DNA of 64,000 nucleotides from Ciona savignyi (GCA_000149265.1 CH002892.1:303342-367341); one strand, 5' to 3'. Positions 1 through 12,959 are shown, counted from the stretch's first letter. Numbers and translations are program-made. The notes: generated by a model from the sequence alone, not told the origin.

Positions 1-270
1 AACTACTAAATTCCCTATTGAGAATACTCAGTTTGTAAACAGATTTGCCTGTGGTATTCGCGACTTCATAGCTGAACGAACAAAGGTAAGATGGTACACT
101 GTGCATTAAAATATATTACAGCAGTGTATATGGATGATAACTGTGTTTGCTTAGCACAAACGTATTGCCTTTTACTGCAAATATCTTACAATGCTTATCA
201 ATTTTAGTTCCACTATAGTTGCAGCACCAAGTGGACTTTTATATTTGGCAACTCTTCTGTTTGTAGGACT
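1..270. other. possible exon sequence at left edge, strand unresolved
   Basis: Both strands are open here. On the plus strand, positions 2-85 read as TTKFPIENTQFVNRFACGIR and onward to a good donor (AAAG|GTAAGA), and an acceptor near 210 would add about 15 residues before a stop at 268-270. On the minus strand, an acceptor near 75 opens a frame containing YEVANTTGKSVYKLSILNRE that runs off the window edge. I do not recognise either reading. Sequence to the left of the window is needed to choose between them. Confidence 0.25.
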
Positions 271-327
271 GTGCTGTCATTTGTCGCATTAAAAGATAAA
301 CGAACAAGAGATTCTACTCCAACGCAC

Positions 328-528
328 CTGTTCGGTATCGCTGTAGACGTTTGGTTCAATACGAACTCGTTTCCTCGACAAGTCGCGGAGCGGAAAAGCA
401 TATTTGGGTTTTTTGTTGGTCTCAGTTTGTCCGTTGCCGGATCTGACGTAATATTCGCCACCGTCAGCGGAACCTCCTCGACTCAGTTTACGAACTCCCA
501 TGAAGTTGCTCAACCGTTTAGTGAAGTT
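328..528 (-). CDS. candidate internal exon of an unidentified gene
   Basis: This 201-base island is richer in GC than its surroundings and is bounded on the minus strand by a good acceptor (ACATTCCAG) and a strong donor (CAG|GTGCGT). Read between them in phase 0, it gives 67 residues without a stop. The peptide is basic and polar, includes FMGVRKLSRGGSADGGEYY, and contains no hydrophobic segment. A second minus-strand frame across the same bases is also open and has two potential N-glycosylation sites, so the frame is not settled. I recognise no family. It could belong to a gene continuing off the left edge. Confidence 0.3.
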
Positions 529-1155
529 CTGGAATGTTTAAACTCGTTTTCTTACAATCCTTTAAATAAGTGCAATAAAAATCTCATTAACCTTAATTTG
601 TTTCGTTTAATCATTTAAACGTGACAATGATACAATTGTCAATATAACTATAAAGCGAATAGCAAGGCAAGTGATACTCACCGCGAATAAACATATTTAT
701 GACCAAACCATCGGCAAGTATTGCAAACGCCTAGTCGAGTATAGTTTTAGTTTATTTTTTCGCTCCTTCGTTACAGTAAGGAAGAATAAAACAATTATTT
801 TACATTGAGGAGACAGGATAAAACGGCAAAACTACAGTAGTTAAAACACATCAGTAAATAAACACATTACAAATTAAGGAAAAAAACGATGTGGCCGTTA
901 AACCTTACATTAATACAAATACGTTTCAACGAAACAAATTAAATCAAAATTAATAATTAAATTTTGTGTTATTTAATACTTGAGTAAAAGTGTGCAAGCG
1001 CGACCCAGTACTGAGGGGGGAGCCGGCTTTGGGATTAAGTGGAAAAAGAAAAACCCCCTAAAATGAAATTCCACCAGTGGTTAAAAAAAAAGGTATCAGA
1101 CATCCAATCAATTTAAAAGCGAATTCGACTCAGTTGTGGCAGAAAATGGGTCACA
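529..1155. other. intergenic, 3' flank of the receptor gene
   Basis: AT-rich sequence downstream of the minus-strand receptor stop codon at 1156. I see no convincing exon or repeat copy. A TTTATT at about 747-752 is an AATAAA on the minus strand and could serve as a distal polyadenylation signal. Confidence 0.3.
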
Positions 1156-4100
1156 TTAAAAGGTTCCCACATATTTAAATATCGTCGATAAAAAGTTGGA
1201 ATTCCTTCTCACCGGGTGTTCAGGACTGTTAGTTCCAGGGTTGTGTTGCAACGCGGTCGCCATGCTTCCTCTCCGCCCCATTCGCCTTCGCGCCATCGCT
1301 AAACTATCCCTGAACCTGGTGCTGAAGTTGTGGCTGAGGAAGCTGTACAATATCGGGTTGATGGCCGCGTTTGAGAAGCTGAATGCGACCAGGAAGTGTT
1401 CGATGCCGTAGCAAGGTGTCACCGAGAGATCAAGTCCTGCGAAGTTGAAGTTAATCTATTTAGACTTCATGAAACTTCATTGGTCTAATTAATTACTAGC
1501 TTGATATCATCATGACGGACGGTTTCAGTTGCTTAATCGCTTTTATGTGTATGTAACCTTTTTGTAAAATAAAGATTCTGAAAGTTGTATAACTCAACTA
1601 GATTATCAGGCACCCAGCAAACTACACAAAGAATGTCCACAAACCTCTTATTTTGGCCAAGGTGAAGAGATGGTTGGGAAGCCAGCACACCACGAAACAA
1701 ATAACCAGCACAGCTACCATCCGCGTCACTCGTTTCCGCATGCTGATCGTGCGTTTGCCGGTCATGTTCGCTACTTTGTCCTCGGATGTTTGGAGTCGTC
1801 TCACGATCATGACGTAGCTGATGGCTGCAGATAAGCAGGTGGGTAATGTGAGCTGGAAATACTTAACTCCTAGTTGTTCTGGGTTCGCGAACGACTAACA
1901 GACAACAGATATTACACAACAATACTTTGATGATAATCAACAGGAACCCAAGATTCGAAGCTTTTTCGATAATAAATGTTTAAACAATTAGTAGTAAACA
2001 TAGTTTCCCCAGTAATTAAGAAACAATGAACCATTTATACTTCATACCCCTTGACTTTATTATAGCTTTAGCAACTCCACTGTTACCATGATAACATATC
2101 TTACGACGCCCGTGGTTAAAGCGGGGTTTCTCACTCAAATGAAAAAATCCCCAAACACTGTAATAGTTCCAGCAATCGAATGTAAATATGCGTTGCATTA
2201 AGATACCTGCAGACATATAAAGTAGCCAATAAAGCAACTTACTTATCACAATAAACGGTAAAACGAATCCCACGATAAAATCGACCACGAGCCAAGTTTC
2301 GTAAACTTCAGTTTGATGTTTGTGGGAACAGGTATATTCGGTTTGGTTGAGAAACGGAAAACTTTTGTTGTCGAAATCGAATGCGTTTGACATCGAGTTG
2401 TAATCGCTGTCCTGGAAGCTCGGAGAATTCGTGGTGGCCTCTTCGGCTGTGACGGTAATTTTGGTTTGGTTGATTTGGTCTTAATTCATCTTGTGTTCAC
2501 TTTAAATTGCTAAAGTTATTACAGTGTGTATGGATGGTTTGTTCATTTATATTCTCGTAGGTGGAAAGCCAAGCTTTATCCACGGGTATCATAAGACACC
2601 TCATGCTCACAGTCGAGTTGCTGGAGCTATTACAGTGTGTGTATGGTTGGTTCATATATATCCTCGTTGGTGGGAAGCCAGGCTTTATCCACTGATATCT
2701 CAAGACACCTAATGCTCACAGTCGTGTCTGGAGGTAAACATGCACATTTCATCCTTTCAAGTAAAATATATATTTCGAAATATCACGGGGATTTTAGTCC
2801 ATATACTCGATTTACATTGTGGGATTACGAACACAGGAATTAGCTTTGGACTCAGCTGTTTCGCCTAAAAAATGGCGGCCATTCGTGCAGTGTACCACGC
2901 ACACAAACACGGTGCTGTAATAACGATATAAGTTCTGCCCTCAATCATTTCTCATGTGTAATATGCAAAATATAGTTAATGACACTGTACAGGGATACAG
3001 TTCACGACCTATTCCGTATCGCAATTACATTCGGTAAAATGCATGTCAATTTAACAATTTGCGATATTATACCACTGTAATTCAATTAAACATGGCATGT
3101 TCGTATATTAATGCTACATGATGAGATATGAAACAACAGAACGGCTGATATTGTATGTTGGTCGGCGGGGATTCGGTCACGAAGTATTTATTATTAACAG
3201 CTATACCCAAGGGTAAACGACGACAGTGAGTAACCACGTGACCATAGAAGTGATTATATGACAACTATCAGTTCAAACTGTTAATTTGGTTTACTGGATC
3301 GGTGATCCGGAGGGTTAATTTATTGGGATCGTGTATGCTGAAAGTTGGTGTATGTTGTTGGTATATGTTGAGTACAGACGTTTAAGTTGGTCGCAGTTCC
3401 AAAATTAAGATAAAATCGAAAAGGAAGACGCAACCATCAAATATCAAACACATGTATGACACTGCAATAGCTTCTGTCCACCCAATATTGCATTAAACAT
3501 ATCTATTTCGATCCCACTTAACTCCGCGTATTTATATATGGAATTGGTATATGAATCGGTCGCGTTAGCCACACGACCGTTCATAGACATTTTATTTCAT
3601 TGCCCCTTGTTGCCCCAACTATGGCGATGAACATGTCTACCGTCTTCGAGTATGTTAGAGCAGAGTTTAGCGGCAAGGGCACCAAGGTTAAGAAGGTCGG
3701 ATTCAAGGTGAAAAACTATTTTACAAACTTTGTTCTGTGACAGGTTCGTCGAACAACTGATCGTCCACAGCGGTGGTAACTTCAACTGGATCCATGTCGT
3801 AGTCGGAGGCGCTGTTGGAACAGAATCTAAGTGAAGTTGTCTCATACTTGGAAGGTTTGGTAGCATATGTATTACGGACGGTTAATTTCCACTAATTCGT
3901 AATTGTAGTCCAATAGCCGGTGACAGGGTATAACTTTCCCAGTGATTGTCAATAATTGGACTAAAATTCTTAACAAGGTTTTGGCCAGAGGTCCAGTGGT
4001 GCTAGGTTTGTTACTAGGCTCGTTAAACAAAGTAAATGACAACGGCCTTTAAGGATTTTCATTATCCCATGGATGTGAAAATGTTGGGGCATGCGTAAGA

Positions 4101-7100
4101 CGGGTGTAAGCAAAACACCCCATAGTTATGGTCGGGTAACTGGAGTCATTGCCTTGTGTTGTATATAAAGTTTTCACTTTCGCTCAAGACATTGAACACA
4201 GGCAAAAACGAAAAATCCACTTACACGAAGATGTATGTTTCCGAGGCGTTGAACTTCACATAGCCCGGGAACATGAGTCGACAAATAGTCCGATCGACTA
4301 CCTCTTCGGTCCGAGCATACATCAGGATCGGAAGCGTCATGCAACCAGCAGCGAACCAAACCACCGCACACACAATCATCGTGCGTTTGCGCGTTCGTAA
4401 CTGGTGAAGAGAAAGCTTTACAAAAGAGTTAGTTGCGGTTTGGACGGAAAATACGAGGTTAAATCCATATTTTATGGGATATTTAGTTTTCTTATTTATA
4501 TTCTGGCGGATAGGAAAATGCTATTGAACGGGAGATAAACGATCATTGTCGGACAATCTAGTAGTAAGCTAGATATGTCGAGATAAATCTATGGATACCA
4601 CACAACAAACGACATTGTGTCATGACTGCTCATAATACACCCATTAGCTGTTAGACATCATCCATTAGGCTTATAGACCGATGTTATAGATCGGTGGAAA
4701 CACTTCCTTGATGATTTTAGTTTTAACCATTTCCCAAATCGACGGTTAACTTGGCAAAGGAAGTGACATTTTGTCCTTTTTGGCTACAAAAGTGACAAAA
4801 TTACATCAAATGTCTCGTGAAAGTGGGAGGGCGACAGCCACGGCTATAATAGCGGAGGAAATCGTTAAATATCGACACGTTTCAAGTTGCGATAACTTTT
4901 GTAATCTTAGATCTTGAAAGTGGGCATTTCGTCAATAAATTGTTCTGTGATTAGAGGTGGCGTTTTCGACAAAATTAAATATAGGTGGAAGGTTATAAAG
5001 TGATTAAACGAAGCTTCATTATAAAATAGAATATTTGATGTCGATTTTCAATTGTTTCCCCCAGGTATAAATACAGGTGAAGCGCTTATAAAGGGTGGGT
5101 TGACATGGAAATTCAAGAAATGCGTTTTATAAGTAGGAATATGGCCGGTCTTCGTACATTCCTTTGTGTATTTGTAAGGTACGGTTCAATTTTTATATCA
5201 CATCATTAACATTACAAGGAATCTCAAACAAATAAAAGTCAGTTCCTAATTAATCTTGACGTTAAATTACACTGGATCGCTTAATGACCGCTGCCAGGGT
5301 CAGTTGGTACTAAAGTGTCTTAAAATACTGAAGTTATAAAACGCTGCCATGATTCCAATAATCAGACTGTGTGCACGAGGTAATATAACGACTTTCATTA
5401 TCCCACTTCTAAGGTAAACACAAAATCTTATTGTCATAAACAACTTCACTGCAACGATATAATGTCCAGTATACCATATTTATAAGTGTACTATGATATG
5501 TTATTTTGGTCATTGTCAGATATAAAAATTTGCGACAATATAAAAGATCACACTTTAAGGAAAACGACGAAAATGTTTTCATTGATTGTAATACAGTTAT
5601 TGGAAAAAGTATTAGTTGTAACTGCAAATGTAATAGTGAAATGGGTTAAACGTTGGAATCTATTACAAGTTAACCGAACCAATGTACCGTCGTGTGGCAG
5701 AATGGTTAACGCGACCGATACAAACACCAATTCCATACAAAAACGGTCTTGTGGACGAACCCATTATGAGTTCGAGACCAAGCGAAAAGAGATAACCGAA
5801 TCCAACCAACGACGCAAGTTTGCGTGCATTATAATATAAGCAGAGAAGTAGTCGTGCTACATTTAAGCATACGAAGTGTTAATCACGATGACGCATCTCG
5901 ACACCGGTCGATATCCTGCCTGGTTAACAAAACTAACTATTTTAAAGTTGGCAAGAGATATTATGTAAGGCGCGTACTGTTTGGAGTATTGTGATCAACA
6001 GGAAAGAACTTAATCATCTGTTTATTTAGGTTGGTTGCACAAATGAATAGTTTCCGCTCAAATCTGTACAAACAATATAATATCTAAACATAAACAATTG
6101 TACATGTGGGCGTGGCGGACGGGGACAACGCCCCTTTGAATATTAGTGGAAATGTGGAGCAAATAGACAGGTGGTGTGCTTATTTTATATAGGTTACTCT
6201 GCAATGCATTTGACTCATCAACACAGGAAATGAGTTTTGCACGATTAACAACAAAGATGTGAATGTGATGTGACTGCAAACAACAGTGCATTATCACGTC
6301 ATAATGAATGCCGGTATGAGCGGATATTGCGTCACGGTTCCGGCTCAGAGCACGCGGCGGAAGCGCGGCGCAATCTTTGATCTTTTTGGTCAGTATTTGT
6401 GACTTCACAATGCGTGTGGACAGTAGCCAATGGGAGGAGTTTGTTTTGCCGAAAAATCGTGTTCGTTATAGCGGTTTCGAAAGAAAGGTCGCGACCAGTT
6501 AACTATCATCGGCGAGCGGACTCATAACACACAAACTTCGAAATATGCTCATTGCTTATATCTGCGTTTGGCAACCAATTGTTTTATCTCTAGGGTAACA
6601 CATAACACATAACATTTTTGTATTATTTTATGCCCACGTAAGGAATTTCGGATACTTATCTTCAACATATTGAAACATTATAATAGATTGTGGTGTCCCC
6701 ATCAAATGAACGCATTCGATAACTTTCTGCGAATTGGTTTTACCAAACACGACTAAAAATAGGACACAACTTGGTAAGATGCTGGTATCGAACCCATAAC
6801 CGTGGCCGATCCGACGTTTTGCCATAAAGGTTCTAAGCGAACGGACAAACCTCAATATTGTCATTTTTTAAGAAAACTACGAAAAAATGCTTTTTTGTTG
6901 TTGTTTCAGTGTATACAGACCAAGTCATCCACCTTAACCACACTACCGGTCTCTCCATCGCCCAATAAACTTTTGTATGAATCAACCGTGATAAAGGTTT
7001 CCAGCAGCAGAAAACCAGGTAAAATCTCTGAAATATCTAGTTGGTAAATCTTTTTCAAAAATTCCGAATTACTCCTTATAAAACGAAACGTGGCCCGTGA

Positions 7101-10100
7101 CGCGATTTAACTCACAGCATTTAGCAAAACGCGTTCACCATATAGCGGTATTTGAGACATATTTACAGATTATGGCCTGCACAGTTTTGAAGCAAATGAC
7201 ATTTATGATCTTGGAATGTGTTATTTTCTTCATTAATTCACAAATTTAAAAAAATTAAAAGGTGCACAAATGCGCGTATGATTTGAAAAGTTATAAACGT
7301 ATTTGAAGATGTGTTGTGTTTATCACTGTTGATTAATCACCAAATGTTTACAATCACGATTTTAAGAACATGTCACATATAAATAAGTGGTGTGTTTATC
7401 ACGTTTGGTTTACGATAAAGTAAATGTGTGTAATCACAACTAATACAATTGTGTACAGTAACTTAAAACACCATCCCAACAGCCATCTTGTTTTATTAGC
7501 GGTTCAACAAAATGAACTTCACCGCGCCACAAGTCCAATTAATACATCATAAACCGCATTATGACGTCACGACAGCAGGCTGCAGGCGCGGGGGAATTGG
7601 TCACATGATGTATAGTTGAGGTAAATTCAAGTTAAACTTGTTTAAATTTGGATATTTTACGTGGAATTGCCAATATCCGAAGCATATTTGTTCTCGATTT
7701 ACATTTGTTAATCTGCGTTATATTTTTAAAGCGCGATTGCTCTTTCAAATTTTGATCTTTCAAAAATATCAAAAATTGATATTTAATTTACGTTTCAATG
7801 TAAAATCCACTATCCGATATATTTAACGTAAAATAACTTCGTAATTTGACGACTTTGGTTTAAACGAGTTCGGTTTCAAATCGAAAATTTAAAGCAGTAA
7901 AAGAATTAACCAAAAAGCACACAACAAAATTGCGCACAGCGATTTATGTGATAACATTTCACAGATGCGCTTATCAAGGTTGAACTTTTGTGTATAAGCT
8001 TGTCAAGTCTACCGGAAACCACCTTTTACAGATATATTCCACTAACTTATATGTATTTTTATCTTTATTTTAATAATGCTTTTGCAAATTCGGTTTGCTT
8101 CGATTACGCTCTGTTACGTCACAGCATCTACTGTGCGCGGACAGAGCCCAACAAGTCGTCGCTCGAAAGGCTCCTCGGGGAGCGATAAATGCGTCCTAGT
8201 TTGACGTCATAATACATACCTGATGAGACTTAGTGCTGTACGCTACAGCGACATACCGGTCCACGCTCATGGCAGTCAGGAAGAAGATTCCAGCATAATA
8301 ACTCAGGAACTTGATGGAATGGCACAGAGTGCAAGTGACTGCAACAAAAATAGTCATTTAATCAACCCACTCGTGTATCATGATTCTGGATTAAAACCAG
8401 ACAAAGTAATTTTATGTTAAATGTAATGTTCTTTACACAATATCCGGACATTTCACTCATCAATGATCCTGGGTTGAAACCATCAGACACGAACAATTTT
8501 GTCAAATGTAACTACTTCCATCATTTATAGTGATTAATTGTGAAGAAGAGTGGATCACAACGATAGCATCAGAAGAAATATAAATAATCGTCCAAGAAAA
8601 TATAAATAATTCATCTGATAAATACCTCGCCGGACACTAATTACTTTCAGAAGATCAATTATATACTTTTAAGCGGGAAATCTATTCGACATAAAATGTA
8701 GCAAAAATATGTTAATTTAACATTTGTATAAAAACAATTACAAGTGAGCAAGATTTCAGCCAATGTTTGCACTCAAAACTCCAAATTATGAAAACTGTAT
8801 TTTTCGCTCTGGCATTTTGGTTTTCGAATGCTTTTCACCGACGTATTGGATTCTCACATAACCGACGTGGGTGCAAGGCGTTCTATAAATAGAACATCAT
8901 CCATTTGGGATTTTAAAGGACAGATTTTTTTACTTGGCTAAGTTTTTTTACAAGGTTCCAAACCATTATTGGCTCGTTCCTAAGACCTTTTTGTTTTTCT
9001 ATCATTGATATATGTATCGAAAGTCTTAATTTTTGAGTAAAATCAACATTAAAACACAACATACCGGCGCCAAAGGACCAATTCATTGACACCTTCTGAA
9101 GTCCGAATATCGGCAGAGTGAGGAGCAAAGCGCTGTCAGCAATCGCCAACTGAACGACATACATTGCAGTCACTGTCTTTCCTGGAAATAGATGACAAGT
9201 TACCAACTCATCAACTCACCTTGCAGAGACCTCATTTACCTCCTTGCACCGCATTTCTTCCGCTCACGTTTACCAAAATTGCAAACATGTCTGGAAAATA
9301 TAATAAAACCACAAAAATATACGAAAATTCCCGGTTTTATTATATTTTCCAAATGTCTTATTATACTCAGTGTATTACAAAGATGGGTTTGTAAGTTATT
9401 CCGGGCAAAGATTTAAGTCATCGAAACAAACATTGCCAAGTATATTACAATTTTCTTTCAAACTAATAATAACATATTTCCATGTTTATACACAGTAAGT
9501 CTAGTAAAATATGAAAACATGCAATCCGGTCCTATCATTTAAATTATTAAACAATGTACAAAGAATATTTTATAGAATTTCGGCTTTGTGTATTTCCCGC
9601 CAATTAACCACCACCTTACCGATGTCAACTTAACGTTCACCGTACGGTCGTAAGGCCGATTGGTTAACGCATCCGTACATTCACCGAATTCTATATATAA
9701 ACCGGTCTAAGCAACGAGCCCATGGGTTCGAAACTAAACCCGGCAACTTACCAATCTCCCTCCCAGCAAAGATCACGAAGAACACGACCCCATTCGCGAT
9801 GAGTCCAACACACGTGATGATGGCGTAGATGATGGCGAGACTTATCTCCATCGGCTTCAACGCCCTCCGGTCGTAGTTGTGGTCCCTGTTGCTGTAATCC
9901 TCCTCCCCATACACCATTCCTCCGTAGTTCTCCGAGTATTCCACGTCCATGAAGCCATTCTGGAAATCCCCTCGATCGAAACCACCCATTTTGTCCGATG
10001 CGTCTCCGGCTGCTACGCCAACCGGATTGTTTACGTCATTGCTTACGTCACCTCCCAAGTCCGAGTACAAGTCGTCGGAAACGTCACCCAGAAAGTCGTC

Positions 10101-10229
10101 GCCAGTCGCCACGTCGCTGCTTACGTCATTACCCACGGGATTAATGACGTCATCACTTAGAATTTGGCATTGACAGCCAATGCAAAATAGCAACGCAAGA
10201 AAACAAGTTAAATATTTTAAAGTTTTCAT
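1156..10229 (-). CDS. anaphylatoxin (C3a)-receptor-like rhodopsin-family GPCR
   Basis: Eight coding exons on the minus strand: 9752-10229, 9065-9181, 8220-8338, 4225-4400, 3729-3811, 2243-2446, 1645-1824 and 1156-1436. All junctions are in phase and give 545 residues. A signal peptide (about 1-21) precedes an acidic, Tyr-rich N-terminus; TM1 is about 129-155. TM2 follows in exon 2, with a WSFG motif in extracellular loop 1. TM3 carries Cys204 and D-R-Y at 225-227. TM4 is about 246-268, and loop 2 (about 269-375) contains Cys278, the expected partner of Cys204. TM5 begins at 376, TM6 has a CWLP motif, and TM7 has NPILY at 479-483. The oversized acidic loop 2 and the TM4-TM7 sequences resemble vertebrate C3aR; chemokine, somatostatin and galanin receptors are more distant alternatives. 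The family is Gi-coupled and sits in the plasma membrane. A C3a receptor is known in Ciona; identity with this gene is inferred. The acceptor of the 2446 exon has weaker alternatives. Confidence 0.8.
2508..2735. repeat. two-unit tandem repeat, about 119-bp period
   Basis: Two diverged copies of a unit containing GCT(A/G)(A/G)AG(T/C)TATTACAGTGTG, a TGGTTNGTTCAT segment, a GGTGG(A/G)AAGCCA segment and a CACCTNATGCTCACAGTC end lie head to tail. Fragments of the same unit appear near 46270-46320 and 57425-57505, so it is a dispersed family. It lies in a receptor-gene intron. Confidence 0.6.
5686..5785 (+). repeat. tRNA-like repeat, short family
   Basis: It carries GTGTGGCAGAATGGTTAACG (like a pol III A box) and, about 70 nt later, GAGTTCGAGACC (like a B box). 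It shares the spacer pattern CGACCGATACA...AAAAACGGTCTTG with the copies at 13716, 52032 and 53206. It is a probable short SINE in a receptor-gene intron. Confidence 0.6.
9641..9745 (+). repeat. tRNA-like repeat abutting an exon donor
   Basis: A diverged copy with TACGGTCGTAAGGCCGATTG and GGGTTCGAAACTAAACCCGG. Its 3' end touches the minus-strand GTAAGT donor of receptor exon 1 (donor at 9746-9751). Confidence 0.55.
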
Positions 10230-10245
10230 TTTCTAAATCTGTAAT
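10230..10245 (-). promoter_or_regulatory. candidate trans-splice acceptor, receptor gene
   Basis: A pyrimidine-rich tract ending CGTATTACAG stops 9 nt upstream of the receptor ATG at 10229. No first exon is needed if a spliced leader is joined here. A cis-spliced 5' UTR exon further upstream is the alternative. Confidence 0.45.
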
Positions 10246-10517
10246 ACGAAAGAAAGAATGTTACAGAGTTATTCAATCGTTTCTTGTTATTAGTTTTACT
10301 TATTGCCCTGATACGTTCTTGTTGGTGAGTGCATAGCCAATATGGCAATTGTTATATATACTATAGCAACCAGTTGTATTTTTTTGGTGAAAATCTCAGT
10401 AGAATTTTTAAACTCGTTGTTAAGTTGCTCGTGCAACGTAAACTTGCAAACAATGATACAGCTATCGAAAATAACAAGAAACATTGACAAAGCAGATTGA
10501 AAAACTGGACATGTGGT

Positions 10518-10952
10518 CTAATGGAACGCTCGGTCAAAGTTCGACCAATTACGACGAATCTCTTGAATCTGCCTGGACGAAACCTCCCTAAATAAATTGG
10601 AAGCTACAACAGCTGTTTTGTTATCGTTCAAATCGTTTATCAAATCTGAAACTTGTGTAAGGTAATCGTTGGGTGAAAAGTAATGTGCGTATATACAGGT
10701 GGTGTATTTGCATAGTTTGCCAAAATAATCAAAAAAATATATATATATATTTGCAGGTATGTTACGGAGCGCAGACGAACAGTTTAGGTTATTAAATGAC
10801 CTAAACAAGTCGTTTCCCAATCAAACTGCGCCAGGTGTTTCCTGGGAAAGGCTCGTCGTCCAAACACGACATTTCCTAAAGTTATTCCAATGGTCATCAA
10901 TGCATAATACGACAACCAGCTTGTCTGTTCTAAACCGCACCCGTTCTCTACA
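10518..10952 (-). CDS. candidate C-terminal exons of an unidentified membrane protein
   Basis: Two minus-strand islands can be joined in phase. The upstream one (about 10807-10952) encodes a segment containing SYYALMTIGITLGNVVFG, which looks like a single membrane span, followed by basic residues. The downstream one (10518-10651) encodes a polar helix-like tail ending in NWSNFDRAFH and a stop. The proposed donor (GTTTAG) is weak, and the 155-bp intron contains a TA run at about 10736-10752. I do not recognise the protein. The plus strand is also open across the upstream island, so this may be chance. If real, the gene ends about 280 bp upstream of the receptor start on the same strand. Confidence 0.3.
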
Positions 10953-10969
10953 CTGAGCCTGAGCGAATT

Positions 10970-12959
10970 TCAATTCTTTCTTTGTTTGAAGTAATTACCC
11001 AAGCACATGAGCAGAACGTTAAAAATCACACAAAGCCTTATTGTATCCACCTTCTTCGTTTTTTTTACAATGAATACGAGTTAACTCTACTTTCGGACAA
11101 AGAATGACAAAAAACTTTCAGCATATTAGGACGCGGGACCGTGAAAACGTGAAATGAACGATTGCAATCGTACGACACGCCTTTTCCAGAGCCATTAAAA
11201 ATAAACTCGGAATAATGAACACATATTATTACACAACCTATCAATATTTTAGGCTTTAGCAATAAAAGTGAAAACGGTTTAGTAAATTAGTTTCACGCTT
11301 TCGAATCTGCTGAAAGGATGATACCCGCTATGGCGTTATATAAACGATTGATCAAATTAGGGCAAAGCAAAACTAATTGAAGAAAATCAGCAATTGCATT
11401 AGGTATTAATGTGATTAAATTAACTCGGATAAAACGCTTCACATATAACAAGTTTTAACTTCATTTCCGGGATTATTTGGTTCGGCGCAAACTGCTAAAA
11501 ACCTCATTTTATTGATCGTAAAGTAAAAGATAAAATTAAATAAAAAATAAAAATTTTACGCACTGACTTTTTAACGAATTATCCTTCTCCACGACTTTGT
11601 TCCTAAAATCCTGTCAAAACCAACAATATCGCCTATCTGTCAAGACCGCATTAGCATAAAAGATAATACCACCTATGTATCCGCGCCATCTGAATACATC
11701 ATACATAAATAAGCATTGTTAAACACTCGACAATAAATAATGCAGCATGGCGCAAATAAAGTGTTGCGCTTATAGGGCCGAAGTAAGAACAGGTCTAAGT
11801 ACATTAGTTGCTAATTCGACCAATAATTCATTAAAATCTTATTTTGTCGCTCCAGGGAAAGGAAGCCTGCAGATCAATTTGCATTAATAATACATTAGTC
11901 AACCGAACGGTTACCTTAGCTCACGGGGGCGGAAATAACTTTTTTGTTTTCGCTACAACGAACTTAGAACATTTGCGGTTGAAGGGGGTTATATTATGAT
12001 TTCGTTGCGGTTAAAATCCCAAGAACAAGTTCGATATAATTTGATCCTAAAAGGTAATTTGTGAAACCACCCACCGCTTGGCTCCAGTTGTGTTTTTGGT
12101 TCATGAACAGCAATTATTGATGCAAATAGCGCACGTAAAATGAGCCAACGAGTTGGTAACGAAACACCACACACTTGTATCCTGACTGCGCATTAGCTGT
12201 TCTAATCAGCAACTCATTCCACCGTCCAAGATATTGCTCCAAAAGTCATAACATTTTCGAAGACACTTTTACGCAAGGGGGTGTTATTATTTAGAAACGA
12301 ATTTGCATCAGGACGACATATTAAAGACACCACTAGGTTGGAGAAAGCGCGATTGCTATAAAACCGGTCGAAATATACCAAAATAACGAATATATTTGAA
12401 TAAATTTCCGTGTAATAGATCAATAGTAAACAAAGTTAACAATTTAAAATGAACTAATTAGTCTTAATGTAAACAAAATTGCTCTTAGTTTTACGCAGAA
12501 ACAAAATCAGTTTTTACCGAATCAAATCGCAACTGAAAAAATTTACCGCTGTATAAACATCATGCAAATTACAACTGTCTAAACTCCCGCTACGCTAATC
12601 GAACAATGCATTATTTAGAGTTATTTGAATACGCAATCTAACAATACGCCATATCATCGTATATCAATTATCGACCTGAAACTAAAACGAATTCGGCAAC
12701 ACAACCAATGATGAAACGACATAACACGAATATAGCAGCGCTAAACGCAAACAACACCTCTTATTCACGTCGAATACTTAGTTGAATTTTGCACCAAAAC
12801 TGCATTAATCGGAAATTTTCCACTTTTCTTCGTTCTTATAAATGTTTTAGCCCCGAATATTTTTCGAAGTAAAACAAACTTGACTCAAATAGTGGTTCTG
12901 CTTACGAAAAACCACCTAATAATATGATAAACAAATAACTATGTATTATTAGCTCATTA
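10970..12959. other. gene-poor AT-rich stretch
   Basis: No supported exon, tRNA-like repeat or longer repeat was seen. The only open frames are short and have no splice or start context. Confidence 0.4.

Noticed and set aside
271..618. Plus-strand open frame of 115 residues
   Set aside because: It lies opposite a better-bounded minus-strand island, has no upstream acceptor and drifts into AT-rich sequence; probably a shadow.
3597..3866. Minus-strand 89-residue frame
   Set aside because: The region contains a real 83-bp receptor exon in another frame (3729-3811); this frame has no splice support.
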